Assembly (NCBI GenBank): GCA_020633205.1
Contig: JACKEB010000013.1
Span: 248,001 to 312,000 of the forward strand
DNA: 64,000 bases
Source: Polyangiaceae bacterium
Lineage (GTDB): Bacteria; Myxococcota_A; Polyangia; Polyangiales; Polyangiaceae
Direction: 5' to 3'
Below are positions 44,738 to 52,410 of the stretch, piece by piece. The number at the start of each line of letters is the position of its first letter. Position 1 is the stretch's first letter. The notes beneath the pieces are model-generated. The model was not told the origin of the DNA. It was given only the letters and a program-made list of their open reading frames with translations, and searched no databases. The translations under genes were made by a program, and so were the position numbers.

Positions 44738-44844
44738 ATCGACTCGCCCCCCGCGTGAGCGGGCTGCTCATCAACCAAGCTGTACGGCTGCACGGGTCGA
44801 ACCCTTTAGTTCCGAGTGACGCGGAGTGGTGCTAGGGAGCTGCC
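44738..44844 (-). ncRNA. Possible short RNA or leader ending at the 44689 terminator
   Basis: About 100 nt between the divergent hydrolase and MATE genes without a protein frame. On the minus strand it contains a GGGTTCGACCC hairpin and runs into the terminator at 44689-44737, so a transcript of 100-150 nt could form. No known RNA family is recognised. Confidence 0.25.
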
Positions 44845-46266
44845 TTGGCCCTCTCACCGCCACCAGAGCGCAGCTCGCGAGGAGTGGAGTTCACTACGCG
44901 TTCCGCGTACTTGGACGAGATGAAGGCGCTCGTGCGCCTGGCCCTGCCGCTCGCAGGGGCAAACTTCGGTCAGATGCTCCTGGGCGCCGTGGACACCGCG
45001 GTCGTCGGCCGCTTGGGCGCCGTGGAGTTGGGGGCCGCGGGGCTCGGCAACAGCCTGTTCTTCTGCGTGTCGATCCTCGGCATGGGAGTCATGATGGGCC
45101 TCGACCCATTGGTCAGTCAGGCCCACGGCGCGAAGCAGCATGCCGAGGCGCGGCGCACGCTGTGGCAAGGCGTTTGGCTTGCGTTCGCCGGAATGATTCC
45201 CCTCGGAATCGGGATTGTGGCGCTAGCTGCTCAGCTCGAACGCCTTGGCATCGACGCTGAGGCCGCCAATCACACCCGGGCATACCTAGGCTCGCGGCTA
45301 TGGGGCCTCTTGCCCTTCTTGCTGTTCGCTGCCGTGCGCAGCTACTTGCAGTCTGTCGGTCGAGCCACGCCCATGTTCTACGGTGCGGTACTCGCGAACC
45401 TGATCAACCTGCCGATGAGCTGGGTGTTGGTGTTTGGAGACGCCGGCCTCGTTCGCCTCGGCTTGCCCGCGCTCGGTGTGCCTGAGCTGGGTGTCGCGGG
45501 TGCGGGCTACACGAGCGCGTTCTGTACTCTGCTGCAGCTCCTCGTCTTGGTGAAGGCCGTGCGCGGCTTGGCTGTGGCAGAGGCGGCGGAGGGTGAGCGG
45601 TTTCGCCGCCCCAACGCGCCGTTGATGCGTCGTGCGCTGCGATTGGGGCTCCCGATTGGGTTCACCTTGCTAGCGGAGGTCGGTATCTTTTCGTTGACCA
45701 ACGTCGCGATGGGGAACCTTGGTCAGACGGCGCTGGCAGCTCACCAGGTCGCGATCACGCTGGCCAGCGCTACGTTTATGATTCCGCTCGGAATTGGTGC
45801 GGCCGCCAGCGTGCGCGTGGGGCAGGCGGTGGGCGCTCGCGACGAACCTGGCGTGCGTCGGGCTGGTTTGTGCGCCTTGGCGTTGGGCGTGGGCTTCATG
45901 AGTCTCGGCGCGCTGGTATTCCTGACCGTTCCTGACAGCTTGTCGCGGGTGATCACCGATCAGTCGGAGGTCGTGGCCGCGGCGGTGCCGCTCTTGTGGG
46001 TGGCGGCGGTGTTTCAGATCTTCGACGGCGCGCAGGCGGTGCTGGCTGGCGCACTGCGCGGCGCCGGCGACACGACCGTGCCTTTGGTGCTGAACCTGGC
46101 CGGCTACTATCTGGTGGGCACACCGGTTGGCCTGGGTCTCGCGTTCCTCGCGGGTCGTGGCGCCGTCGGGCTCTGGTGGGGACTCTCCAGCGGGCTGATC
46201 TTCGTCGCGCTGACCCTCGGGGCGCGCTTTTTCCGCCTGACGTCTCGCGGCCTGGCGCCGGTCTGA
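44845..46266 (+). CDS. MATE family efflux transporter
   Basis: 473 residues, TTG start at 44845 with AGGGAG five nt upstream. Twelve helices. The MATE N-lobe signature is present as VRLALPLAGANFGQMLLGAV and DTAVVGRLGAVELGAAGLGN, and the C-lobe mirrors it (LRLGLPIGFTLLAEVGIFSL, LAAHQVAITLASATFMIPLG). Members export cationic drugs or metabolites by Na+ or H+ antiport (NorM/DinF-like). Substrate unknown. Confidence 0.9.
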   Translation: MALSPPPERSSRGVEFTTRSAYLDEMKALVRLALPLAGANFGQMLLGAVDTAVVGRLGAVELGAAGLGNSLFFCVSILGMGVMMGLDPLVSQAHGAKQHAEARRTLWQGVWLAFAGMIPLGIGIVALAAQLERLGIDAEAANHTRAYLGSRLWGLLPFLLFAAVRSYLQSVGRATPMFYGAVLANLINLPMSWVLVFGDAGLVRLGLPALGVPELGVAGAGYTSAFCTLLQLLVLVKAVRGLAVAEAAEGERFRRPNAPLMRRALRLGLPIGFTLLAEVGIFSLTNVAMGNLGQTALAAHQVAITLASATFMIPLGIGAAASVRVGQAVGARDEPGVRRAGLCALALGVGFMSLGALVFLTVPDSLSRVITDQSEVVAAAVPLLWVAAVFQIFDGAQAVLAGALRGAGDTTVPLVLNLAGYYLVGTPVGLGLAFLAGRGAVGLWWGLSSGLIFVALTLGARFFRLTSRGLAPV

Positions 46267-46271
46267 AGCGG

Positions 46272-46949
46272 TCAACGACTGGCGGACGCGCCCTTTGGCA
46301 GCCGCTCTACCAGCTCTTCGAGTCTGAGCGGCGGCTCTCCGGAGAGCTCTGCGTCCACCAGATCCAGCTGGTCGAAGCCCCAGTACATCGATTCCCCGAG
46401 GAACATGGTCGGGACGCCGAACACACTCCGCTCCAGCGCCTCCTCGGAGTTATTGCGGAGCTCCTGCTTTGCCTCGGGGGATCTAGCGCGCTCCATCAGC
46501 TCCGCAGCGTTCAGCCCGGCGGCCGAGAGTGCTTGGCGCAATGAATCGGGGTCACCGAGGTCGCCGCCGCGCTGCCATCCGTGCTCCCACAAGCAACCAA
46601 TCACGGCTATTTGGTCGTCCCCGGCTGCTGCCTGGGTCGCCAAGCGGCACGCCAAGAGCGGATTGAAGGGGTGATAGACGGGGCAGCGGAACTCGAGTTC
46701 GCGGCTTCGCGCCCGACGCGCGCAGTCGAGGAACACGAAGCGTGCCTTGGCAGGTGTCTCTGCGGGACCTTTGGTACCCCAATGGTTGAGTAGGGCCGCT
46801 AGCAAAAGCGGCTTCGGTTTCAGCGTGCGGTCGTGCTTCGCTGCCAGCGGCTGTACGCCGTGCCAGGCGAGGAAAGCGTAGGGGGAAAGGAAATCGAAGA
46901 AGAACTCGATCTCGCCCAGAGGTTCAGCGCGCGCCATGCCTTGCAGCAT
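46272..46949 (-). CDS. 2-Hydroxychromene-2-carboxylate isomerase / DsbA-like GST-kappa protein
   Basis: 225 residues (ATG 46949) or 221 (ATG 46937). The thioredoxin-like start EIEFFFDFLSPYAFLAW has Ser-Pro where DsbA has CxxC, as in HCCA isomerase and GST-kappa. The C-terminal FGVPTMFLGESMYWGFDQLD is the matching cis-Pro strand. The family isomerises a naphthalene-degradation intermediate using glutathione, but many members have other aromatic or unknown roles. Divergent from the amine oxidase with overlapping 5' regions. Confidence 0.82.
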   Translation of the reverse strand: MLQGMARAEPLGEIEFFFDFLSPYAFLAWHGVQPLAAKHDRTLKPKPLLLAALLNHWGTKGPAETPAKARFVFLDCARRARSRELEFRCPVYHPFNPLLACRLATQAAAGDDQIAVIGCLWEHGWQRGGDLGDPDSLRQALSAAGLNAAELMERARSPEAKQELRNNSEEALERSVFGVPTMFLGESMYWGFDQLDLVDAELSGEPPLRLEELVERLPKGASASR

Positions 46950-46997
46950 GCAGTGCTCGGCCTGGGAAGCAATCCAGGGTTTTGCTATCGAGAGGCG

Positions 46998-48338
46998 ATG
47001 GCCTCGGAAGTTCTGGTGATCGGTGCAGGTTTGTCCGGTCTGCGTGCGGCGGAATACCTGACGAACGCGGGGGTCGACGTAACTGTGCTCGAGGCGAGAG
47101 ACCGCGTGGGTGGGCGCCTCTGGAGTCAGCCTCTAGCCAACGGAGTATTCGACATCGGGGGTCAGTGGATTGGTCCCGGCCAGCACCGCATGTATGCGTT
47201 GGCCAAGCGCCTGGGCCTCGCGACCTTCCCGACCTATGACGATGGAAAGAAGATCCTGGGCGTCGGGGACAAACTCTCATATTACCGCGCGGCAATACCC
47301 CGAGTTGGCCCGCTGGATATGGTTCAGCTCGGCCTTGCACTCTCTTACCTCGAGCTCGTCCGACGCAGCGTTGATCCTTCCAAGCCTTGGGCGGCGCGTG
47401 CCGCCCGTCGCCTGGATGCGGTGAGCGTCGAAGCGCTCAAGCAGAAGCTCTGGCTGAGCAAGTCCATCGACGCGAGCTTCGACGCCGCGCTGCGCGTGAT
47501 CTTTGGTGTCGAGAACAGCGAGCTCAGCGTGCTCCACTTTCTGGCCTATCAGAACGCGGGCGGTGGCTTGCTGAAGCTAGCCGAGATCCGCGGCGGCGCG
47601 CAGCAGGATCGCATTCAGGGTGGCGCTCAGGGCTTCGCGAAAGGGCTCGCCGAGGCCCTTGGGGACAGGGTCGTTCTCAGCACTCCGGTGCACGCGATTG
47701 AGCGCACTGGCGGCTCTGCCGTGGTCTTCAGCGGCACCCAGCGTTTCGAGGCGAAACGCGTGATCCTGGCGCTTCCGCCGCTGCTTTCGGGGCGAATCCG
47801 CCACGTACCGGAGCTCCCGCAGCCTACCCAGCAACTGCTTCAGCGTTTCCCTATGGGAATGACGATCAAGGTCCTCGCGACCTATGAGCGACCCTTCTGG
47901 CGAGCGAAGGGCTTCTCCGGTGAGGCGGTGCTCGACTCCGGGCCGTTCAGTGTGGTGTTCGACAACTGTGACGTGAACGGCCGCCAGCCAGCGCTCGTCG
48001 GCTTTAGCGTAGCGCAGCCTGGCCGAGAGTTCGCGAGACTCCCTGAGGATGAGCGGAAGCGGCGCGCGTTGGCGGAGTTCGTCCGACTCTTCGGGCCCGA
48101 GGCGCGGGACGCGACGGCGTACGTCGAGCAGAACTGGGCGGCGGAGGAGTACTCCCAAGGGTGTCCGGTTGGGGTGCTTGGAACCGGCGTCTGGACGACG
48201 AGCGGACACGCGGTGCGCGAGCCCGTAGCGCCGATTCACTTCGCGGGAACCGAGACCGCTACTGAGTGGATGGGCTACATGGAAGGCGCCGTGCAATCTG
48301 GTGAACGTGCGGCGGAGGAAGTGCTCGCGGCGCTCTAG
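46998..48338 (+). CDS. Flavin monoamine oxidase family protein
   Basis: 446 residues from the ATG at 46998. Dinucleotide motif EVLVIGAGLSGLRAAEYLTN with VTVLEARDRVGGRLWSQPL places FAD at the N-terminus; GGQWIGPGQHRMYALAKRLG follows. The C-terminal HFAGTETATEWMGYMEGAVQ is the second FAD-binding signature of MAO-type enzymes. It oxidises amines to imines with O2. The covalent-flavin cysteine of mammalian MAO is absent, as in most bacterial members. No signal peptide. Confidence 0.87.
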   Translation: MASEVLVIGAGLSGLRAAEYLTNAGVDVTVLEARDRVGGRLWSQPLANGVFDIGGQWIGPGQHRMYALAKRLGLATFPTYDDGKKILGVGDKLSYYRAAIPRVGPLDMVQLGLALSYLELVRRSVDPSKPWAARAARRLDAVSVEALKQKLWLSKSIDASFDAALRVIFGVENSELSVLHFLAYQNAGGGLLKLAEIRGGAQQDRIQGGAQGFAKGLAEALGDRVVLSTPVHAIERTGGSAVVFSGTQRFEAKRVILALPPLLSGRIRHVPELPQPTQQLLQRFPMGMTIKVLATYERPFWRAKGFSGEAVLDSGPFSVVFDNCDVNGRQPALVGFSVAQPGREFARLPEDERKRRALAEFVRLFGPEARDATAYVEQNWAAEEYSQGCPVGVLGTGVWTTSGHAVREPVAPIHFAGTETATEWMGYMEGAVQSGERAAEEVLAAL

Positions 48339-48344
48339 CTCACG

Positions 48345-48941
48345 CTAGCTCTGGAGCCGCCAGATCAGCATGTGGTTGTTCGCCGGCATCGAGTGAGTGT
48401 GCTCGAGCGTGAAGCCGGCGGCCTTTGCTGCCCGTTCCAAGTCATCCACGTCTCGCACCCCCCACTCCGGGTTTCGCCGCTTGAGGTCTTCGTCAAACTC
48501 GCGGTTGCTGTCGGCGGTAAACACGCCAGAGAAGCGGTATGGGCCATAGGTGATGAGCATGGCGCCCGGCTTGAGGGACTCCGCTCCTCCCCCAAACAAG
48601 CCCTGGGTCGCGCTCCATGGGGAAATGTGAATCATGTTGGAGCACATGATCGCGTCGAACTTGCCGGCGTTCCATGGGGGCTTCGTGGCGTCGAGCTTGA
48701 TCGGATCGAGCAGGCGCTCCACATCGCCTTCCGTGCGGTAATCACGGATGCTGGCGAGAGACTCATCGCTGACATCGCTCGGCTGCCAACGCACGCCCGG
48801 TAGCCGGGAGGAGAAATACAGCGCGTGCTGACCGCTGCCACTGGCTAGCTCGAGCACATGGGCACCCTCGGGGAGTGTTTGTCGCAGCACTTCCAGGATT
48901 GGCGCAGCATTCCGGTCCGCGGCGGGGTAGTGGTACCTCAT
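48345..48941 (-). CDS. DUF938 class I SAM-dependent methyltransferase-like protein
   Basis: 198 residues. N-terminal PAADRNAAPILEVLRQTLPE is the DUF938 opening. The SAM loop is HVLELASGSGQHALYFSSRL (E/DxGxGxG), then WQPSDVSDESLASI and MCSNMIHISPWSATQGLFGG. Human METTL26 is a relative, with no firmly known substrate. Convergent with the amine oxidase (6 nt between stops). Confidence 0.85.
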   Translation of the reverse strand: MRYHYPAADRNAAPILEVLRQTLPEGAHVLELASGSGQHALYFSSRLPGVRWQPSDVSDESLASIRDYRTEGDVERLLDPIKLDATKPPWNAGKFDAIMCSNMIHISPWSATQGLFGGGAESLKPGAMLITYGPYRFSGVFTADSNREFDEDLKRRNPEWGVRDVDDLERAAKAAGFTLEHTHSMPANNHMLIWRLQS

Positions 48942-48990
48942 GCGTCAGGCATAAGTCCGGTTGCGGTGGGCCTCAAGGGGGGCTCTGGAA

Positions 48991-49962
48991 TCAGCCGCCA
49001 GTCAGCGTCGCTGCGAGCTGCTGCCAGCTTTCCCGGTGGCTGGCTGCGTGCAACAGACGCAGTCCGGCAGGGCCAGAGCGAAGATGGGGAGAGATGCGGT
49101 CAAGGGAACCTGCGCAGAGCACGAAGCAGGGGTCGCGAAGGCGCAGTGGACGGCGCGCCTGGTCTCGGGCGCGCTGATGGAGCATCCACCACAGCGGCCA
49201 CTCATCAGTGGATAGCCCGCAACCAACAAACAGCAGTGGCTGCCTCATTGCTGCCTCTATCCAGTTCCGTGCGGAGAAAGTGGCGGAGGGCCGCCCCTTG
49301 GAGTCGCGGCGCATCTGGCGATAGCCGCGGTAGGCGCTCTCGAGTTCCTTGATATAGACGCCGTAGGATCGTACGCCGAGACGGATCGAACGACATAGCT
49401 TGGTGTCCCCGTGGGGGTACCATACCCTTGAGCCACCAGCGCGTCCGCAACGACTCAACGTGCCGTCTCCGCTGACGTCTTCACCACCCGTGGCGATCAA
49501 CAGGCTGCGGTCGAAGTTGAGGCTCAAGATGTCCGCGAAGCCGAGATCCACGAAAGCTTGGAAGAACTCGAGCTCCGCAGCCTTGCGCTCGTGCGTTTCC
49601 CGGAGGAGTTGCGCAACGTCGCGCTGGAGGCGATGCTCCACCTGATGTGGCGCCTCGTCCGCGTTCGCGAGCTCGCACAGGAACGCCTCCCAGATGCTCG
49701 TCATGCCGGAGCCACCGGTTTGACTGAGCATTTGCATGAGGCGCTCTTTCGCCGCGCGCTCGATTTGTGCTTCGGCAGCGATGCGCTCCAGAAGCGCAAG
49801 CCAAGAGTCGCGCACCCCAGCCTGAACATTGAGCCCGCTCCCAACAACTACAGCGAGCCGGCGCTGGCCGGCTGCGTCCCGCTGTTTGGCGAGCTCCCCC
49901 AAGAGCTTCCAAGCTTCCACTTGGAGCGAGGCTAGCGCACTCGTCTGCCTACCAGGGGTCAA
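48991..49962 (-). CDS. SIR2-like (SIR2_2) domain protein, possible NADase
   Basis: 323 residues; TTG at 49962 is the longest start and a GTG 14 codons later is possible. The SIR2 core is recognisable: AVVVGSGLNVQAGV (NAD loop), DILSLNFDRSLLIATG (catalytic Asn and Asp of TTNYD), VWYPHGDTKLCRS (catalytic His of LHG) and LLFVGCGLSTDEWPLWWMLH (GxSxxD strand). Stand-alone SIR2-like proteins of this size and SIR2 domains in Thoeris, DSR and Argonaute-linked systems deplete NAD+ to block phage. It sits 33 nt after the receiver-like gene and the hairpin array. Defence is inference. Confidence 0.75.
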   Translation of the reverse strand: MTPGRQTSALASLQVEAWKLLGELAKQRDAAGQRRLAVVVGSGLNVQAGVRDSWLALLERIAAEAQIERAAKERLMQMLSQTGGSGMTSIWEAFLCELANADEAPHQVEHRLQRDVAQLLRETHERKAAELEFFQAFVDLGFADILSLNFDRSLLIATGGEDVSGDGTLSRCGRAGGSRVWYPHGDTKLCRSIRLGVRSYGVYIKELESAYRGYRQMRRDSKGRPSATFSARNWIEAAMRQPLLFVGCGLSTDEWPLWWMLHQRARDQARRPLRLRDPCFVLCAGSLDRISPHLRSGPAGLRLLHAASHRESWQQLAATLTGG

Positions 49963-49995
49963 ATGCTCCTGGCTGACATTGTTTGACTCTCTCAG

Positions 49996-50460
49996 CTACA
50001 GGTTCAATCTGGAGTCGACGAATGCGAGGAAGTCTTGCTCGAGGAAGGGCTTGCGTAACCAGGGACCTCCAGACTCCTCGAGGAAGCAGCCTGCGCGGGG
50101 TGAGTCGATGCTGCTCGCCATGAGCGCGAGACGATCCAGCTTCTGACCGAGCTCAGCGAGATCATCGAACAGTCGCATCCCCGTGAGTTCAAGAGCGGAG
50201 AGCTCGCACACGACGAGATCGAAGCGCGCGGTCTCGAGTACGTTGCGCAGGCCGATGAGCGCGCTGGACACAGCGGTGACTTCGTACTGCGGTTCAAGCA
50301 GCAGCTGTAGCCGGCGGCTGGTGTCTGGATCCGGCTCGATCACGAGCAAGCGACGTCGACGCGGTCGACGGGTGGAACGCGGCTCCGAGTTGTCGGAGGG
50401 GGTACTCAGTAGGCTAGTTTCAGACCAAGTGAGCGCGTGCTCCACGTATTCTCCGATCAC
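49996..50460 (-). CDS. Pseudo-receiver (REC-like) protein with Glu at the phospho-acceptor site
   Basis: 154 residues from GTG 50460; GTG 50445 has GGAG five nt before it and is equally credible. A longer frame would read through the perfect inverted repeat at 50468-50504. After a basic linker (STRRPRRRR) a receiver fold begins: LLVIEPDPDTSRRLQLLL (acidic pair), FDLVVCELSALELTG where the phosphorylated Asp should be but Glu is found, LALMASS (Thr/Ser switch strand) and WLRKPF (conserved Lys). No output domain. It may be a phospho-independent switch. It is upstream of the SIR2 gene in the same direction. Confidence 0.65.
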   Translation of the reverse strand: MIGEYVEHALTWSETSLLSTPSDNSEPRSTRRPRRRRLLVIEPDPDTSRRLQLLLEPQYEVTAVSSALIGLRNVLETARFDLVVCELSALELTGMRLFDDLAELGQKLDRLALMASSIDSPRAGCFLEESGGPWLRKPFLEQDFLAFVDSRLNL

Positions 50461-50467
50461 ATAGCGA

Positions 50468-50504
50468 GCCCAATCAGATTTGCGTGCGGAAAATCTGATT
50501 GGGC
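50468..50504. promoter_or_regulatory. Perfect 14-bp inverted repeat upstream of the pseudo-receiver
   Basis: GCCCAATCAGATTT, 9 nt, AAATCTGATTGGGC. It is AT-richer than its surroundings and has no T-run, so it is more likely an operator or RNA hairpin than a terminator. It separates the hairpin array from the pseudo-receiver/SIR2 genes. Confidence 0.65.
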
Positions 50505-50555
50505 GTTGGTTTCGACGACCCAGGAGCAACACCAAGACAATCAGCGACTGACTGG

Positions 50556-50855
50556 CGTTGAGTAGAGGGCAACGACTCGAGGTGAGGGGGGCGATCCTCG
50601 AGCCGTTGAGTAGAAAACAACGGCTCGAAGTGAGGGGGGGAATCTTCGAGCCGTTGGGAAGAGGGCAACGGCTCGGGGCATGAGGGGGGACGAACCCCGA
50701 ACCGTTGAGTAGAGGGCAACGGCTCGAAGCGATGAGGGGGGGGACGTTGCCCCGAGCCGTTGATGAGACGCTGTCTCGTATGCCGACCTCGACCCGCGCT
50801 GTGCGCGGGGGAGTTCAACGGCGGTGGCTGAGGGGGGGGGAATGCCACCGCCGTT
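50556..50855. repeat. Tandem array of five long hairpins with conserved G-rich loops
   Basis: Units at 50570-50608, 50618-50656, 50666-50707, 50717-50762 and 50816-50855. Each is a stem starting CAACGG and closing CCGTTG (10-13 bp) around a loop with TGAGGGGGG (6-8 G). In units 1-4 the stem continues CTCG/CGAG. Nine-nt spacers (AGTAGAGGG, AGTAGAAAA, GGAAGAGGG) separate units 1-4. The inner stem ends differ but stay paired: AGG/CCT, AAG/CTT, GGG/CCC, and GCGGTGG/CCACCGC in unit 5. The CCGTTG and CAACGG arms can alternatively pair across the spacer. Protein frames through this block are low-complexity and are rejected. Confidence 0.8.
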
Positions 50856-50869
50856 GGGAAGTGTGGCGC

Positions 50870-51115
50870 GCCCGTTTCAGGCGCGTTCATCCGCGCCGTG
50901 AGGCGCGGTGTCTCCTGGGTTGTCAAAGAGAGTGCACCGAGTCGGGAGGATCCGACGAGGTGGCCCTGAACAGGGCGCCGCCACCGAAGTGGGGAGGAGG
51001 GGTGCGACCTACCGACCGAAGGGACTTGAGGAGGAGCTTGTCGGGAGTTGGGGGAGAACCCGATGGGGAGGACTGCGCAACCAAGCAGAGCTGCGCGGGT
51101 CGGTCGATAGGTCGC
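50870..51115. other. Further structured region with polypurine single strands
   Basis: Continues the array with smaller hairpins: GTCGG-GAGGAT-CCGAC (50941-50956), GGTGG...CCACC (about 50959-50984), and a 15-bp long-range stem CGACCTACCGACCGA (51005-51019) with TCGGTCGATAGGTCG (51100-51114, one mismatch). The long stem encloses CGGG-AGTTGGGGGAGAA-CCCG and GCGCA/TGCGC hairpins. Unpaired parts on the plus strand are G/A-rich (GAGGAGG, GGGGAGG). Confidence 0.45.
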
Positions 51116-51438
51116 TGAAGTCAACGGCGATGGTGGGCGCGTCGCCCGATATCGCCTGCCCGACGCTTTTGCACGGGGTGTGCCACGTCGAGAAAGCACC
51201 GGAACGTCACTTATGGCGACAGTCCATCGTTCCAGCTTTCAGATCCGAAAAGTCGGGTTGCGAATGCGATAGGCAGTCGGGTGCAACTTGCCAGCGGAGC
51301 CGTCCAACCGACCGTTGCGTTCGCGGAGTGAGAGGGGCGAGTTGGGACTCGATTGGGGTTTCCGCGGTGGAACGCTGGCGCTCTGGGGACACACGTCACG
51401 ACACTCAGGGTGGAGTCAATCGCTCAGCCCACAGCACC
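51116..51438. other. Intergenic region, nothing recognised
   Basis: About 320 bp between the structured region and the esterase stop. Frames in both directions are low-complexity or lack any family pattern, and I see no repeat or hairpin of note. Confidence 0.4.
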
Positions 51439-52359
51439 TCACCGAGCCGCCCACTCACGCAGCTTTGCAAACACCGCAGCGCGCATGTCCGGCGGGATCT
51501 GGTGGCCCACACCGGGGTAGCTGTGGAGGTGAACGTCGTAACCCAGGGCTGAGAGTCGTTCCGTGGCGCGCTTTGCATCGGCAAACGGCACGATGCGGTC
51601 GTCCGTTCCATGAAAAGCGAGGAGCTCCGGGCGCGATTGCGGCGCCGCGATTGGAGGGGGATCGAGCTCGCCTGGCAACAGACCACCCAGAGGCATCACC
51701 AGCGAGAAGCGTTCAGGCGCGTGGGCGGCCAGGGCGAAGCTCAGCATACCCCCCTGAGAGAAGCCGAGCACCGCAGGCTTGTCCGAAGATCCGAACTTGC
51801 CGAGCAGGTCATCGACGAGGCGCTCTAGGAGATCACGACTGCGGGCGATTCCCTCCGCCAACTCGTGCTCCGCGCGATCGGCGCGGTACGGGAACCACGA
51901 GTAGCCGTGGCCGTAGCTGGTGGGCGCCCGGGGGACGATCAGTCTCAGTTTGATATCCAGGCCCCGCAGCCAGTGGGAGAAGTTCTCCGGGCTGTCGCCA
52001 AGCCCATGGATGGCGATCAGCAAAGGCAGGGTATCGTCAGTCCTGGCACCACCGAGCTCGAAGCTCAAATAGCTCAGTGAAGGCGAACTCGGGGCGGTGC
52101 TTCTTGCGCTCTGAGTTGCCGCGGGGAAATGTGAGGTGGGCGCCTTGTCAGGTGCCTCGCTGGAGCGCGCCCCAGGGGCAGCTCGGTCCCCGTACCTGGC
52201 GTCATCACACGCCGTCGACAACGGGGCTGTCGCAAACACGAACAGCGCGGCGGTCATCGAGCGAAGCGCTGCTTTCAAGCGCGCCGTTCCCTGATGCAGC
52301 TCTGTTCCCGGATACGGAGCAGTCCGAGAAGCGACAAGGAGGTGTGTTTTGCGTGTCAT
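51439..52359 (-). CDS. Alpha/beta hydrolase (phospholipase/carboxylesterase type) lipoprotein
   Basis: 306 residues from ATG 52359. The basic n-region RLKAALRS and hydrophobic MTAALFVFATAPLSTAC end in lipobox LSTAC at about residue 51, so the true start may be slightly downstream. After a Ser/Pro linker the catalytic domain has LLIAIHGLGDSPENFSHWL (oxyanion), AVLGFSQGGMLSFAL (GFSQGG nucleophile), FHGTDDRIVPF (Asp) and YPGVGHQIPPDM (His). This is the acyl-protein-thioesterase/carboxylesterase subfamily, here lipid-anchored. Divergent from the LNS2-like gene. Confidence 0.78.
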   Translation of the reverse strand: MTRKTHLLVASRTAPYPGTELHQGTARLKAALRSMTAALFVFATAPLSTACDDARYGDRAAPGARSSEAPDKAPTSHFPAATQSARSTAPSSPSLSYLSFELGGARTDDTLPLLIAIHGLGDSPENFSHWLRGLDIKLRLIVPRAPTSYGHGYSWFPYRADRAEHELAEGIARSRDLLERLVDDLLGKFGSSDKPAVLGFSQGGMLSFALAAHAPERFSLVMPLGGLLPGELDPPPIAAPQSRPELLAFHGTDDRIVPFADAKRATERLSALGYDVHLHSYPGVGHQIPPDMRAAVFAKLREWAAR

Positions 52360-52410
52360 GCAGGTTAATCGGGCGATGTTTCTCTGGTTTCAGCGCGCTA
52401 CGATAGTCGG

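Noticed and set aside
44760..44815. GGGTTCGACCC sequence resembling a tRNA T-arm
   Set aside because: No acceptor, D- or anticodon stem can be drawn around it on either strand; it is a simple hairpin.
48585..48600. CTCCTCCCCCAAACAAG similar to the dispersed G-rich motif
   Set aside because: It lies inside the DUF938 coding sequence and encodes conserved LFGGGAES, so it is not counted as an intergenic copy.
50556..50855. CRISPR-like interpretation of the repeat array
   Set aside because: Units are longer-range hairpins with variable stems and conserved loops, spacers are near-identical 9-mers rather than unique 30-40-mers, and no cas gene is present.
50474..51199. Minus-strand frame of about 240 codons with repeats such as PLPSTQRLEDRPPH across the hairpin array
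   Set aside because: The repeat is explained by nucleotide hairpins: stems vary while keeping pairing and the loops are poly-G. The peptide is low-complexity, has no family pattern and would include the perfect inverted repeat region.
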